The position numbers and the translations under genes were made by a program. This document shows positions 44,391 through 54,744 of a stretch of DNA of 64,000 nt, piece by piece (the first letter of the stretch is position 1; each line of letters opens with the position of its first letter). The notes beneath the pieces were generated by a model. It did not search any database, was not told the origin of the DNA, and saw only the letters and a list, made by a program, of their open reading frames with translations. Location: the NCBI GenBank assembly GCA_036499395.1, contig DASYDW010000116.1, forward strand, positions 1 to 64,000. Direction: 5' to 3'. This stretch comes from Pirellulales bacterium (GTDB taxonomy: Bacteria > Planctomycetota > Planctomycetia > Pirellulales > JACPPG01).

Positions 44391-46892
44391 ATGACGACCG
44401 ACTCTCGCATCAGCGAACTCATCACGCGCTGGGAATCGCTCAATTTCCGGGGCGAACCCGTCAGCATTGAAGAGCTCTGCGGCGACTGCCCAGAGCTGGC
44501 CGACGAGTTGCGCAAACAGGTCGCGCTGTTGGCAAAGCCCGCGGATCAGGTGAACGAGACCCTGGCCGAAGATATGACCGCCGGCTCGACTCCCTCGGCG
44601 CAGTTGTCTCCGCCCCCTCGTCCCAGCGGCAGTCGCTATCCCGAGATACCCGGCTATGAAATCGTCGGCGAGCTTGGCCGCGGCGGGATGGGCGTCGTGT
44701 ACAAAGCCCGGCAGATCAAGCTGAATCGGCCGGTCGCGATTAAGACGATCATTTCCGGCGCGCATGCCGGCGCTCGCGAGCGAGCCCGCTTCGCCGCCGA
44801 GGCCGAGTCCGTGGCACGTCTGCAGCACCCGAACATCGTGCAAATCTACGATGTCGGCGAACATGACGGTGCGCCCTACTTCTCGATGGAGTTTGTCGAC
44901 GGCCCCAGCCTTCACCGCCGTCTGCAAGGACAGCCCGTCGATGACGTCACGGCTGCAACCGTGATGGAGACGGTTGCCCTGGCGATCGAATATGCCCATC
45001 AGCGCGGCATCGTCCATCGCGATTTGAAACCGGCGAACATCTTGATGGCCGGCGCCGAGGACATGTCCTTACGTGACTGCACTGCCAAGCTGACCGATTT
45101 CGGGTTGGCTCGCCAACTGCAGGATGACGTTCGCTTAACGCAGTCCGGAGTCGTGTTGGGGACGCCCTGCTACATGGCGCCCGAACAGGTCGAGAATCCC
45201 ACCGCCGACATCTCGCCGGCCGTCGACGTCTATGGCCTGGGTGCCCTGCTATATGAAATGCTGACCGGCCGCCCGCCGTTTTCGGCCGAGTCGAATTTTG
45301 AAACAATGCGGCAAGTCGTGACCGAAGACCCGATCCGGCCCAGCTTGCTGCGACCCACGGTACCGCGCGGGCTCGAGAAAATCTGTTTAAAGTGCCTGCA
45401 AAAGCACCCCCAGGATCGTTACGCGAGCGCTCAGGCCCTGGCCGATGACCTGGCATTATTTTTAGATGGCGCCCACCCCACGGCCGAGAACGAACGCCCC
45501 AGCGGAGTTCGCCGTCGCACGCAGCGCCGCGCTACCACGGCCAACGCAAAGCGGCGGCAGCCCTGGCTAAAACGGCATTGGCAACTTACCGCTAACCTGG
45601 TGCTGGCCACGCTCGTGGTGGTCATGGCCGCGGCCGGCTATCGGCATTTGCGCCACGACGAAATGCCGGAAAGCGAAGCCAGTCTCACGAATCTTCCAGT
45701 CGCGGTGGATTCCGAGCCGATCAAAGTCGGCATCCTGCACTCGCTGACCGGTACGATGGCCATCAGTGAATCGGCCGTCGTCGATACGACGCGTTTGGCG
45801 ATCGACGAATTGAATGAGCAAGGCGGATTGCTAGGCCGCAAGATCGAACCGATCGTGCGCGACGGCCGCTCCGACCCGGCGACGTTCGCTCGCGAGGCAA
45901 AGAAGCTGCTCGACGAGGATCACGTCGCGGTGGTCTTCGGCTGCTGGACCTCGGCCAGCCGAAAGACGGTACTGCCGATCTTCGAACTGCACGACAATCT
46001 CCTGGTCTACCCTGTCGAATTCGAAGGGCTCGAGCAAAGCCCCAACATCCTGTATGTCGGCCCGACGCCCAATCAGCAGATCATTCCGGCGGTAAAGTGG
46101 TGCTTTGCCTTCTTGGATCGTCCGGCGCGAAAATTCTTCCTCGTCGGGTCGGACTATGTCTTTCCGCACATCGCGAATGCCGTCATTAGCGACGAACTGA
46201 AGACAATGGGGGGCGAGGTGGTCGGCGAAGGCTATCTGCCGCTGGGCACCAACGACGCGTCCGAAGTGATTCGGCAGATTAAAGAGAGCAAGCCCGACGT
46301 CGTGCTCAGCACGATCAATGGTGACAGCAATATCGCATTCTTCCGCGGCATGCGCGCCGCCGGACTGAGCCCTGACAAGTTACCGGTGCTCTCATTCTCA
46401 ATCGGCGAGCCCGAGCTACGCAGCATGCGGATTGACGATGTGGTCGGCGACTACGCCGCGCGGAATTACTTCCAAACCACCGATCGGCCCGAGAACGAGA
46501 AATTCCTCGAACGTTTCTGGGCTCGCTACGGCCGGCAACGAGTGGTGAGTGACGCCATGGAATCGGCGTACGTCGGCGTCCATTTATGGGCAAAAGCCGT
46601 ACAAAAAGCCGGCACCGACGACGTCGTGAAAGTTCGCCAGGCACTACGCGGCATGAGCTTCGTCGGTCCGGGCGGGCCGATTTTCGTCGATCCGGTGCTG
46701 CTCAATACCCACCGCACCACCCGTATCGGACGCGTCCGTGCCGACGGACAGTTCGACGTGGTGGCCAGTTCCGGCAACCCGGTCGCGCCGGAGATCTTTC
46801 CGAAGTCGCGTACCCCCGCGGAATGGGAATCGTTGCTGCAGTCGCTCTATAAGAAATGGGGCAATAGCTGGAGCGGCCCCACCGGCGAGTAG
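44391..46892 (+). CDS. Ser/Thr protein kinase fused to UrtA-like urea-binding domain
   Basis: The 833-residue protein has an N-terminal planctomycete-type segment (TTDSRISELITRWESL), a Pkn2-like kinase domain at about 88-355 (GRGGMG loop, Lys118 in VAIK, HRD Asp211, Asn216, DFG Asp236, APE Glu265), a basic linker, one membrane helix (about 398-416) and a C-terminal domain at about 443-820. That domain follows UrtA/AmiC-type binding proteins closely: IKVGILHSLTGTMAISE, FGCWTSASRKTVLP, NQQIIPAVKW, KKFFLVGSDYVFP-like and LSTINGDSNIAFF. The kinase should be cytoplasmic and the binding domain periplasmic, giving a ligand-gated receptor kinase, probably for urea or a short amide. No urea ABC transporter or urease gene lies in the window. 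Confidence 0.92.
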   Translation: MTTDSRISELITRWESLNFRGEPVSIEELCGDCPELADELRKQVALLAKPADQVNETLAEDMTAGSTPSAQLSPPPRPSGSRYPEIPGYEIVGELGRGGMGVVYKARQIKLNRPVAIKTIISGAHAGARERARFAAEAESVARLQHPNIVQIYDVGEHDGAPYFSMEFVDGPSLHRRLQGQPVDDVTAATVMETVALAIEYAHQRGIVHRDLKPANILMAGAEDMSLRDCTAKLTDFGLARQLQDDVRLTQSGVVLGTPCYMAPEQVENPTADISPAVDVYGLGALLYEMLTGRPPFSAESNFETMRQVVTEDPIRPSLLRPTVPRGLEKICLKCLQKHPQDRYASAQALADDLALFLDGAHPTAENERPSGVRRRTQRRATTANAKRRQPWLKRHWQLTANLVLATLVVVMAAAGYRHLRHDEMPESEASLTNLPVAVDSEPIKVGILHSLTGTMAISESAVVDTTRLAIDELNEQGGLLGRKIEPIVRDGRSDPATFAREAKKLLDEDHVAVVFGCWTSASRKTVLPIFELHDNLLVYPVEFEGLEQSPNILYVGPTPNQQIIPAVKWCFAFLDRPARKFFLVGSDYVFPHIANAVISDELKTMGGEVVGEGYLPLGTNDASEVIRQIKESKPDVVLSTINGDSNIAFFRGMRAAGLSPDKLPVLSFSIGEPELRSMRIDDVVGDYAARNYFQTTDRPENEKFLERFWARYGRQRVVSDAMESAYVGVHLWAKAVQKAGTDDVVKVRQALRGMSFVGPGGPIFVDPVLLNTHRTTRIGRVRADGQFDVVASSGNPVAPEIFPKSRTPAEWESLLQSLYKKWGNSWSGPTGE

Positions 46893-46922
46893 CAGCCAAG
46901 CGCATCGTTTGGTTCCAAGCGC

Positions 46923-47711
46923 TTACGACTTCGGATCGGGCATCCCCGGCAAGCTCGCACGCAACCGAATCATCCCGCGCAACCAGCGGTCGTAATCGTC
47001 CGCCTTGCGACGAAAATACTCGGCCACCTCGGGGTGCGGCAGGATCAGGAATTTCTCCGTGGCCAGCCCCTGCACCACGGCCTCGGCAACCTGTTCGGCA
47101 TCGATCGCTCCCTCACGAAGGAACACTGCGATCGGATCATCGGTCGACATCAGCATGTTCGTCCGCACGCCCAACGGGCACAGGCACGACACTTTGATCC
47201 CCACGTCGCGATAGGTAATCGCCAACCAATCGGCCAGCCCGACCGAGGCATGCTTGGTGGTTGAATACGGTGCCGAGCTCATTTGCGTGAGCAACCCGGC
47301 GGCCGATGCTGTCTGTAACAGATAGCCGCTGCCGCGCGCGATCATGCCAGGCAGGACAGCCCGCGCGCCGTACACGTGGGCCATGACGTTGACTTGCCAG
47401 ATACGCTCCCACGCATCGAGCGGCGCATCGATACCGCCGCCGGTTTCGATCCCCGCGTTCGAGCAGAACAAATCGATCGGTCCGAACTTTTCAATCGCCC
47501 GCCCAACAAGTGCCACCAGGTCATTCGGTTTACTGACATCGGTTTGCACGGCCAGGCCGTTGATTTCCTTCGCCACCTCGCGAGCAGCCGCTTCGTCCAG
47601 ATCGGCCACGACAATTCCTTTGGCCCCCTCTCTGGCAAAGCGCAGGCACATGGCCCTTCCGATTCCATGGGCCCCGCCGGTGACAACGACAACTTGATCC
47701 TTGATTTGCAT
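46923..47711 (-). CDS. short-chain dehydrogenase/reductase
   Basis: The 262-residue enzyme is a classical [11 protein letters not shown] cofactor loop at 11-18, Asp38 after strand 2 (suggests NAD preference), NAG at 85-87, catalytic Asn108, Ser136, Tyr149 and Lys153 (YSTTK). The C-terminal ~60 residues are atypical and may set substrate choice. It ends 30 bases from the kinase-fusion stop, convergently. The substrate cannot be read from sequence or context. Confidence 0.88.
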   Translation of the reverse strand: MQIKDQVVVVTGGAHGIGRAMCLRFAREGAKGIVVADLDEAAAREVAKEINGLAVQTDVSKPNDLVALVGRAIEKFGPIDLFCSNAGIETGGGIDAPLDAWERIWQVNVMAHVYGARAVLPGMIARGSGYLLQTASAAGLLTQMSSAPYSTTKHASVGLADWLAITYRDVGIKVSCLCPLGVRTNMLMSTDDPIAVFLREGAIDAEQVAEAVVQGLATEKFLILPHPEVAEYFRRKADDYDRWLRGMIRLRASLPGMPDPKS

Positions 47712-47834
47712 GAAAACGCCTGACGTGCGAGAAGTGATGCGTCGAAGACCGCGGCGAGAATGCCGCGATGCGCATTGAACCTATCGGCGCGAAAAGCCTA
47801 CGTCCAGCGAGATGGCCGTGCGGCCAAAACTTTT

Positions 47835-49181
47835 TTACAGATCCGCGAGGCGGCCAGTCGAGTCGCCCAGATGATCGGCGTGGGCGTCGACCCGATCCAA
47901 CAGCGACAACCAAAGATTGTTGAGCGGCATTTCTTTTTCGAATTCCAGATGCCGGCCTGATTGGATGGTGCCACCGGCTCGACCAGCGACCAGAATCGGC
48001 AGCCTGTCGTGATTGTGCGCGTTGCCGTCCCCCAACCCACTGCCATAGGCGATCATGGCCTGATCCAACAGCGTTGCATCCCCTTCGCGCACCGACTTCA
48101 ATTTGTCGAGCAGGTACGCCAGGCTTTGCGTGTGGAACTGATTAATCTGGCTGATCTTGGCCTGCTTCTGCTCGTCGCTGCCGTGGTGTGACAGATCATG
48201 ATGCCCCTCAGGCACACCGATGAACGAATAGCTACGATTACTGCCGGCATTGCCGAACATGAAGGTGGCCACGCGCGTCAAATCCGCCTGGAACGCCAGC
48301 ACTAGCAAGTCGGCCATCAGCCGCATGTGCTCGGCATGATCCGGCGGAATACCGTCCGGGCGAGCGTAGCTTGGCAACTCGCGCGACGAAGATTTCTCGG
48401 CATGCGCGATCCGCTGTTCGACTTCGCGCACGGCCGTCAGATACTCGTCCATCTTGCGCTGATCGGTCGCGCCCAGCTTTTTTTGTAACCGCCCAGCGTC
48501 CTCGCGTACGAAATCGAGAACGCTTTTCTCGTACTTGGCACGCGTCGCGCGCGCCTGATCGCTCTCGACGCTGGTACCGGCACCAAACAATCGCTCGAAG
48601 ACCAGTCGTGGGTCGACTTCCTTCGGATTCGGCGTGTTAGGCGAACGCCACGACATATTCGAGGAATACGCGCAGCTATAACCCGAATCGCAATTCCCCG
48701 ACTGCGCGCCGCGATCGACTCCCAATTCCAGAGACGGGAAGCGCGTCCGATGGCCAATCTGCTGGGCCGCGACCTGGTCGGCAGATACGCCAATGCGAAT
48801 ATTCGCGCCGTTGGTCTTAAAAGCCTGGCAACCGGTCAGAAAGCTCGATAACGCCCGGGCGTGATCGCCGGGACCATCTCCGTTGGCGCGCCCTTTGTCC
48901 TGGGCTAATCCCGTTAAGATGGTGAGGTAGTTCTTGTGCTCGGCCAGCGGAGCCAGGATCGGCGGCAGGTCGAAATCGGTGCCCACAGCCTTCGGCGTCC
49001 AATCCGGCAGGTGTACGCCGTTAGGAATGTAAATGAACGCCAGCCGACGCGGCAGAACCGTGAGCGCGGCTGTTTCCGCCCGTGCCCGCACTGGCAACAT
49101 CGAATCGAACATGGGCAAGGCGAGCGCCGTGCCCAGCCCTTTGAGAACCGTTCGTCGCGTGACGTGTCTGCGCTCAGTCAT
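47835..49181 (-). CDS. DUF1552 secreted protein
   Basis: The 448-residue protein has a Tat-like N-terminus (RRHVTRRTVLKGLGTALALP) and the DUF1552 features: IYIPNGVHLPDW, TGLAQDKGRANGDGPGDHARALSSFLTG, SVDQ-like ISADQ near GVSADQVAAQ, and HHDLSHHG. DUF1552 proteins occur with DUF1592 cytochromes in planctomycetes and probably act in the periplasm; the reaction is unknown. Its ATG shares one base with the TGA of the upstream DUF1592 gene (TGATG), so the two are translated together. A GTG three bases upstream is an alternative start. Confidence 0.9.
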   Translation of the reverse strand: MTERRHVTRRTVLKGLGTALALPMFDSMLPVRARAETAALTVLPRRLAFIYIPNGVHLPDWTPKAVGTDFDLPPILAPLAEHKNYLTILTGLAQDKGRANGDGPGDHARALSSFLTGCQAFKTNGANIRIGVSADQVAAQQIGHRTRFPSLELGVDRGAQSGNCDSGYSCAYSSNMSWRSPNTPNPKEVDPRLVFERLFGAGTSVESDQARATRAKYEKSVLDFVREDAGRLQKKLGATDQRKMDEYLTAVREVEQRIAHAEKSSSRELPSYARPDGIPPDHAEHMRLMADLLVLAFQADLTRVATFMFGNAGSNRSYSFIGVPEGHHDLSHHGSDEQKQAKISQINQFHTQSLAYLLDKLKSVREGDATLLDQAMIAYGSGLGDGNAHNHDRLPILVAGRAGGTIQSGRHLEFEKEMPLNNLWLSLLDRVDAHADHLGDSTGRLADL

Positions 49182-51496
49182 CACTCGGCTCCTCGCGCGC
49201 GTCGCATTTGGAAAGGTTCGCTGCGTACAATTTCCAGCACCAAGGCCGAGAACTTGTAATCCTGCGACTTCAAACGTTCGGCAATCTCGGCTACTGTCTG
49301 GGTATCGTACGCTTCGAGCCCACGGCCCAACGCGTAAGTTAGCATCTTCCGTACCAGGCTGCGAGCGAACAATTCGGGCCGCGCGGCCAGCAGAACGCGT
49401 AATTCCGCGGCGCCCGCGAACTTTTGCCCCCCTGGCAGAATGCCCGACGGATCGATCTCGTGCTCGTCGTCACGATCGCGCCAAGCGCCAATCGCGTCAA
49501 AGTTTTCGAAAGCGAAGCCGAGCGGATCCATCCGCGCATGGCAAACCGCGCAGGAGGAGTTTGCCCGATGCTGCTCCATCTTTTGTCGCAACGTCCCTTC
49601 CAGCTTCACTTGTTCCAACTCCTGTACGCCGGGGGGCGGAGGCGGAGGAGGCGTGCCGAGAATCTGCTCCATGATCCACTTGCCCCGTTTCACCGGCGAA
49701 GTGCGCGTCGGATTCGACGTGACCATTAGTACGCTGGCCTGCGTCAGGACGCCGCCGCGGCGTCGATCCGTCAGCTTCACGCGTTGAAACTCGTCGCCGC
49801 TTACGCCTTTGATTCCGTAGTGCTCTGCCAGACGTTCGTTGACGAACGTGTAATCGGCATCGATTAATTCAACGATGCTGCGATCTTCTCGCATGATCGA
49901 GGCGAAAAACAGCTCGGTCTCTTTACGCATCGCGGTGCGCAGGAACTCGTCGAAGCCTTTAAAGCGTTTGCGATCCGGAGACGCGATACTGAGATTGCGG
50001 ATTTGCAGCCACTGGCCGGCAAAATTCTCAACCATCGCCTGCGAACGCGGATCCGCGATCATCCGACGGACCTGCGCGGCCAGCACTTCGTCCTGCCCGA
50101 GCGCTCCTTGCTCGGCCAACCGAAAAAGCTCCTCGTCAGGCATCGAGCTCCACAGGAAGTACGACAGCCGCGAAGCCAGCTGATGATTGTCGATCTTCTG
50201 CACCGGCACGTCGCCGCCGCTGTCGGCATCGAGCTCGACGCGGAACAAAAAGTGCGGCGACACAAGTGCCGCCTGTACCGCTAGGCGAATCGCTCGTTCG
50301 AACGAGTCGCCGCTATCGCGCGCCAGCCGCACCAGCTCCATCAGCCGATCGACTTCCTCGGCGGCGACCGGCCGGCGATAAGCGCGCGTGGCGAACCGGG
50401 TCAGGATTTCTTCGGCGCACGCTTCGTCATCCCCAGCCGGCTCGCGGAAGATCACTTGCCGATGCGAAGCGGGCGGCAGAACCTCGCCATGCGGCCCATC
50501 AATCTCGAGGGAATCAATAATCAGGTTGCGGTCGCGCCGCGCCGGATCAGGATTTTCCGGATCGACGAAGTTGTTCAAGTAGGCAAGCGCCACGCGCTGC
50601 TTGCCTGTCGGAATGCGAACCCGCATTTCAAAGACAGCCGGGCTACCTGCCACGGCCGGGACATCAAACGTCGCCAGGTCCTTGTTATTCAACCGTACTG
50701 CCATACGCGGAGGTTCGTCCCCTGCTTGCTCGCCATGGGCCGTGACGCGCAGCACATAATCTCCCTCGGCCAGAAACTCGCGCGCGACAAAGACTTCTCC
50801 CTCGGTCTCCAGCCGGCCGGTCGCAACCCCCTTGCTTCCGCGTTGCCCCGAAATAAGTTGTGCGGCGGTGAATTTGCGGACTTCCGCCGCGGGGGGCCAC
50901 GGGTCGACGATGGCGCGGGCGGCGATTTTATCAGCTGCCGCCAGGTACTTTTCCAGCAAGATCGGCGGCATCGACAATACATCGCCAATGTTGTCGAAGC
51001 CGTAACCGACATCATCCGATGGAAAATCATCGGCCGGTTGAAAATCAACACCCAATAAATCGCGAACCGTGTTGTTGTATTCGATGCGATTCAATCGGCG
51101 GATCGTCACTCGCCCCGGGTCGCGCGTTGTGGTGCCTTTCAGATTCGCCAATCGCGTGCTGATCCAGGCGTTTACGGCCGCCACTTCCTCGGGCGTTGGC
51201 TGCACCTGGTCGTCGGGCGGCATAATGCCCGCCTCGAGATATTCCACGACGTGCGCCCAGCGGTTTCGATCCTCACTGATAACACTCTCGTCCTTCAGCA
51301 GGTCGAGGGCCAAATCGGCCTCGGGCTCGGCTCCTCCGTGACAATCGATGCAATACTTTGCCAGAAACGGCTGCAGCTTTTCGGCGAGAAACGTGTCCGC
51401 TCCCCAGGTCACCCGCGGCGCGCACAACAGCATCCAGCACAGCACGACTGAGGCCAGTGAACAAACGATGTATTGCGACACGAAAGACAAACGCAT
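49181..51496 (-). CDS. planctomycete cytochrome c-type DUF1592 protein
   Basis: The 771-residue secreted protein has a signal peptide (CSLASVVLCWMLLCAP), a heme motif CIDCH (YCIDCHGG, about residues 50-56), DUF1587 (GRVTIRRLNRIEYNNTVRDLLG), a carbohydrate-binding-like central part, DUF1595 and DUF1592 (LASRLSYFLWSSMPDEELF), DUF1588 (NPTRTSPVKRGKWIMEQILG with a second CAVCH) and DUF1585 at the end. Such proteins are thought to take part in carbohydrate or polymer oxidation at the cell envelope. It is followed with a one-base stop/start overlap by its DUF1552 partner. Confidence 0.95.
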   Translation of the reverse strand: MRLSFVSQYIVCSLASVVLCWMLLCAPRVTWGADTFLAEKLQPFLAKYCIDCHGGAEPEADLALDLLKDESVISEDRNRWAHVVEYLEAGIMPPDDQVQPTPEEVAAVNAWISTRLANLKGTTTRDPGRVTIRRLNRIEYNNTVRDLLGVDFQPADDFPSDDVGYGFDNIGDVLSMPPILLEKYLAAADKIAARAIVDPWPPAAEVRKFTAAQLISGQRGSKGVATGRLETEGEVFVAREFLAEGDYVLRVTAHGEQAGDEPPRMAVRLNNKDLATFDVPAVAGSPAVFEMRVRIPTGKQRVALAYLNNFVDPENPDPARRDRNLIIDSLEIDGPHGEVLPPASHRQVIFREPAGDDEACAEEILTRFATRAYRRPVAAEEVDRLMELVRLARDSGDSFERAIRLAVQAALVSPHFLFRVELDADSGGDVPVQKIDNHQLASRLSYFLWSSMPDEELFRLAEQGALGQDEVLAAQVRRMIADPRSQAMVENFAGQWLQIRNLSIASPDRKRFKGFDEFLRTAMRKETELFFASIMREDRSIVELIDADYTFVNERLAEHYGIKGVSGDEFQRVKLTDRRRGGVLTQASVLMVTSNPTRTSPVKRGKWIMEQILGTPPPPPPPGVQELEQVKLEGTLRQKMEQHRANSSCAVCHARMDPLGFAFENFDAIGAWRDRDDEHEIDPSGILPGGQKFAGAAELRVLLAARPELFARSLVRKMLTYALGRGLEAYDTQTVAEIAERLKSQDYKFSALVLEIVRSEPFQMRRARGAE

Positions 51497-51750
51497 GACG
51501 ATCGAACGGCGGGACTATTCGTTGGCGGGAGAGTACGCGTCGGGAGGGTAGCAGCGATGCCGGCATTTCGAGGGCGCGTTCGCGCTTCTTGAACGCACCG
51601 GCCGGCCAACACCTCAATTGTATAAAGAAGCGTGTATGCGTGCCAACTTTGGATCCACGGGGGGGGAAATTGCCCCTGGCAACTTGCGAAAGGCGTGATT
51701 GCCGACCGTGCGCACGGTTTTGCGTTGAGCGCACAGGCATCGCGCTGCAG

Positions 51751-52143
51751 TTACGAGCCAACCGACCCATGAGCCGAATCCAAGCCGGCCCCCGCCTCGC
51801 GAACGGCGTCCAGAATCGCGCCGGGCTCGAACGGCTTTTCGACCATGCGAAAGATACGCAGATCCTCGGTCTGGTGCCGCACCATCTGAGGGCCCAATCC
51901 GCTCATCACGATCACCCGAATGTCAGGCAATTGGACCCGCAACTCACGGATCAGGTCAGCACCGGTTTGCTTATCTCCCAGCAACCAGTCCACGACCAGA
52001 ATCTCGGGCTGAAAATCCTGGGCACGTGCTATGGCAGCGGCCGTGGTCGCCACGACGGCCACCTCGTGCCCGGCCTGCGCAAGGAAGAACTCCAAGCTGA
52101 CGCGATAGCCAAGTTCGTCATCAACGACAAGGACTTTCGCCAT
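51751..52143 (-). CDS. single-domain response-regulator receiver protein
   Basis: The 130-residue CheY-like protein has all key residues: acidic pair Asp8-Asp9, phospho-acceptor Asp52 (LVVDW), Ser81 and Lys103 (VEKPF). There is no output domain. The ATG at 52143 gives MAKVLVVDDE; a TTG six bases upstream adds two residues. TTGATCA repeats twice just upstream (52145-52166). No kinase lies next to it, but the Ser/Thr kinase fusion is 5 kb away. Confidence 0.88.
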   Translation of the reverse strand: MAKVLVVDDELGYRVSLEFFLAQAGHEVAVVATTAAAIARAQDFQPEILVVDWLLGDKQTGADLIRELRVQLPDIRVIVMSGLGPQMVRHQTEDLRIFRMVEKPFEPGAILDAVREAGAGLDSAHGSVGS

Positions 52144-52920
52144 GATCAATTGAGACTCTGATCAACCGGCGCTATTTAAAACAGCTAACGCTGTGACAAT
52201 CACGGCGACCGCCTTTAGTGTCACCACCACCGGCTGACGAGCGATCTTCCTAGGAAAGGCACAATTTCAGGTCGACCGCGATTTAGTTCTTTGAAATGTG
52301 AGCGGATTCTACCAAACCGCGATTACCGATTTCAACAGCATTCTTAGAAACTTTTCTACGCTTCGCGCATCGCTAGGGTTTTTAACCCAATCTGCCGCAC
52401 TCCGTGAACGTCCCCGCGCGGCGACTGTGACAAACTGCCGCGCCGCAGTTTGCGACACCGCGCGAGATCAAAAAACTTGTCTCGCCATTCACGGCCATTC
52501 ATGCACGCCAACTCGACCCGATTGACTTCAGGTCCAATTACGCCCTTCGCGACGCGACCGAAGGTCGGGAATGGCACTCCCCTTCCCCGTTGGAACGTCA
52601 TCGCGGCCAGACTTCGAACGGGAATTTCGCTCTACGATGTCGCCGCCTGACTCACCAGGCCCTGCAAAAAGAAACACCTCAGCAATCGTTCGCGAGCGCC
52701 GCGCCGACTACCACCGAATGACTAACCCCTCAATTTGATTACGTCATTGGATAGGAGCGTCGCACTGACAGCATTCGTGAACCGCCCGATCGACCTAAAC
52801 GGCATCCGCGACCGTGCACTGCTTGCACCTCTTGCAAGCGAGCACCCCCAAGCCGGTATAGGCGAATCTTCGCTGTCGCTGATAGACTGAACATGGATAA
52901 GGTTCGTGCCGGAGCCCTGC
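52144..52920. other. intergenic, inverted repeat, no gene seen
   Basis: No supported gene in about 780 bases. An inverted repeat CAAACTGC-(6)-GCAGTTTG lies at 52431-52452 with outer partial symmetry (TGTGA ... CGACA). Frames of 60-80 codons here lack ribosome-binding sites and family likeness. The repeat has no T-run, so an operator is likelier than a terminator. Confidence 0.45.
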
Positions 52921-54462
52921 ATGTCCCGCATTTCGTCCTGCGCATCATGCCATGGCGATATCCTGATACCCGGCCTTGCACAGCCGCAGGATCAGGTTCG
53001 CTGTCCGCTGTGCCATGCGCAATTCCCGGTCCAGGACATTCTTCCGGCCAGTATTGCAGCCCCGCCAGAAGCGATCCTCGTTCCGCGATCATCGGGCAGC
53101 ATCACGGGCGCTCCCGCGTTTCGTGCTGCCGCGAGCGCCGCTCCCGCGGAACTCGACACTGAATCAATCGACGACATCGCGCCGCGTCCCCCCAAAAGGC
53201 AGCCCGGCGTGCTGTCACATCTCATCGGCGTGGTAGGCGGAGGTTTGATCGGCCTGTCGCTGGGTTATATCGGCCTGCTGCGATTTGGTGGACCGCGCTA
53301 CGACTTTCTCGAAATCGCGAACAAACTCCCCCCCTGGGTAACGGCCCCCATAAACCTCCCCTTCCTGGAGGGCAAAGGGAAAGACGACGACCAGCCCGCA
53401 AACGATCGTGGCCTGAAGGCGCTCCTCGACAAGGCCGACGAGCCGCCCCCCGTAGAAATGCCGAACGCTCCGCCAGGACCAGCCGGGGAAAATGTTGCCC
53501 CGCCGTTCGATCCAGCCGGAGCGGCACCGCCGTTTGATCCGTCCCGCACTGCACCGTCCCCGTTCGATCCAGGGCGTGCTACGCCTTCATCGGATCCGGG
53601 TATTACTGCGCCGCCGATGGCACCCACCGATGCGGCGCCCCCTTTCGCGACTCCTCCGCAGGCAAATCCGGACAGTGATTTTCCGCCCGCGACAGAGCCC
53701 TCGCCCACTGCGGCTCAACCGATTCCTCCGACCGAAACGTCGGCTGCATCGCCGACGCCAGAGAATCCGTCTGGCACCCCGCCAGTGCCGCGCAACGGCC
53801 CCGCGCACTTCACAGCCTACTCGGCCGAAGATCTCTCGTTGGCCACGGCGGATATGTCCTCGGCCCTGCGATGCTCGGCCTGCGACGGAACCGGCTATAT
53901 CAAAGCGTCAGCCGCCGCGCGCGATGGCAAGGGAATCAAGGCCGAGCCGATTGCCGATCGCCGCCTGCCATGCACGGTCTGCGCCGGAAAGAGCGTCACC
54001 AAGATGACTCCGGAGCTTTACACGCGCCTGTGCCATCTGGCCGAGGTCGTGACATTTGTTTCGCGGGGGGACACCAACAGTTGGACCCAGCGCGAATCCG
54101 TGCAGCAACTAATGTCTAATGTGGGTGCTGACCCCAAGTCGGCCGAATCCATCGGCCGCCTGGCCGGCTTTCAACTCGAACCGACGCGACACAACGCTCC
54201 GGGCATCGCCCTGGCCGGCACCGTGCAAGAAATGTCGCAGGTTGGCAACCTGTATGCGATGAAGGTGGTGCTCTTCGGCCTGCCGAAAGTGGTGACCGTC
54301 GTCAGTTGGCGCCCGGCCCAACCGGCCATCAATGTTCATGATCGTGTGATCATTCTGGGCAGCATCGTCGACAACCCGGCCGAGAATTTGAACGGCTACG
54401 ACGGCCGACTGGATCAAGTGGTCTGGGGCGGTCTGCCAGCGAAGCTGCCGCCGCAACCGTAG
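52921..54462 (+). CDS. zinc-ribbon membrane protein with Pro-rich linker
   Basis: The 513-residue protein has two CxxC pairs near the N-terminus (CASC, CPLC in SSCASCHGDI and VRCPLCHAQF, a zinc ribbon), a membrane helix at about 99-122 (LSHLIGVVGGGLIGLSLGYIGLL), a long Pro/Ala-rich linker with PPFDP repeats (about 190-300), and a C-terminal domain opening with LRCSACDGTGYIK and LPCTVCAGKS, a DnaJ-like second zinc pair, then a compact beta-rich end (TVVSWRPAQPAINVHDRVIILGSIVDN). GGAG precedes the ATG at 52921. The family is not recognised; it resembles planctomycete zinc-ribbon proteins. Confidence 0.7.
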   Translation: MSRISSCASCHGDILIPGLAQPQDQVRCPLCHAQFPVQDILPASIAAPPEAILVPRSSGSITGAPAFRAAASAAPAELDTESIDDIAPRPPKRQPGVLSHLIGVVGGGLIGLSLGYIGLLRFGGPRYDFLEIANKLPPWVTAPINLPFLEGKGKDDDQPANDRGLKALLDKADEPPPVEMPNAPPGPAGENVAPPFDPAGAAPPFDPSRTAPSPFDPGRATPSSDPGITAPPMAPTDAAPPFATPPQANPDSDFPPATEPSPTAAQPIPPTETSAASPTPENPSGTPPVPRNGPAHFTAYSAEDLSLATADMSSALRCSACDGTGYIKASAAARDGKGIKAEPIADRRLPCTVCAGKSVTKMTPELYTRLCHLAEVVTFVSRGDTNSWTQRESVQQLMSNVGADPKSAESIGRLAGFQLEPTRHNAPGIALAGTVQEMSQVGNLYAMKVVLFGLPKVVTVVSWRPAQPAINVHDRVIILGSIVDNPAENLNGYDGRLDQVVWGGLPAKLPPQP

Positions 54463-54744
54463 CCGATGGCTTGATCGCGGCAACCGTCTCGTCATGCGAC
54501 AGTGTCTCGTTTTGACACGTCGTTTTGCGGCACGCCGTCAATCACGTTACTCGCGGTGCGTTCTGCATTTCGATTCACCACGGCGTTCGTAGACTCGCAG
54601 CGGACAGACACTTACGTTGGTTCGGTGCCCCATCCCGGGCCGCTGCCAGTCGGTACGACTTCGATTCGGCACGTGGCTTGCGTCTGCACATCTTCGCAGC
54701 CGGGCGCAGTCCGGCGCGAAGCTGAACCTTCTGTGAGAAATGTC

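Noticed and set aside
44178..45017. 279-codon minus-strand frame opposite the kinase start
   Set aside because: It is antisense to the kinase-fusion gene, whose domains are clear; no family likeness.
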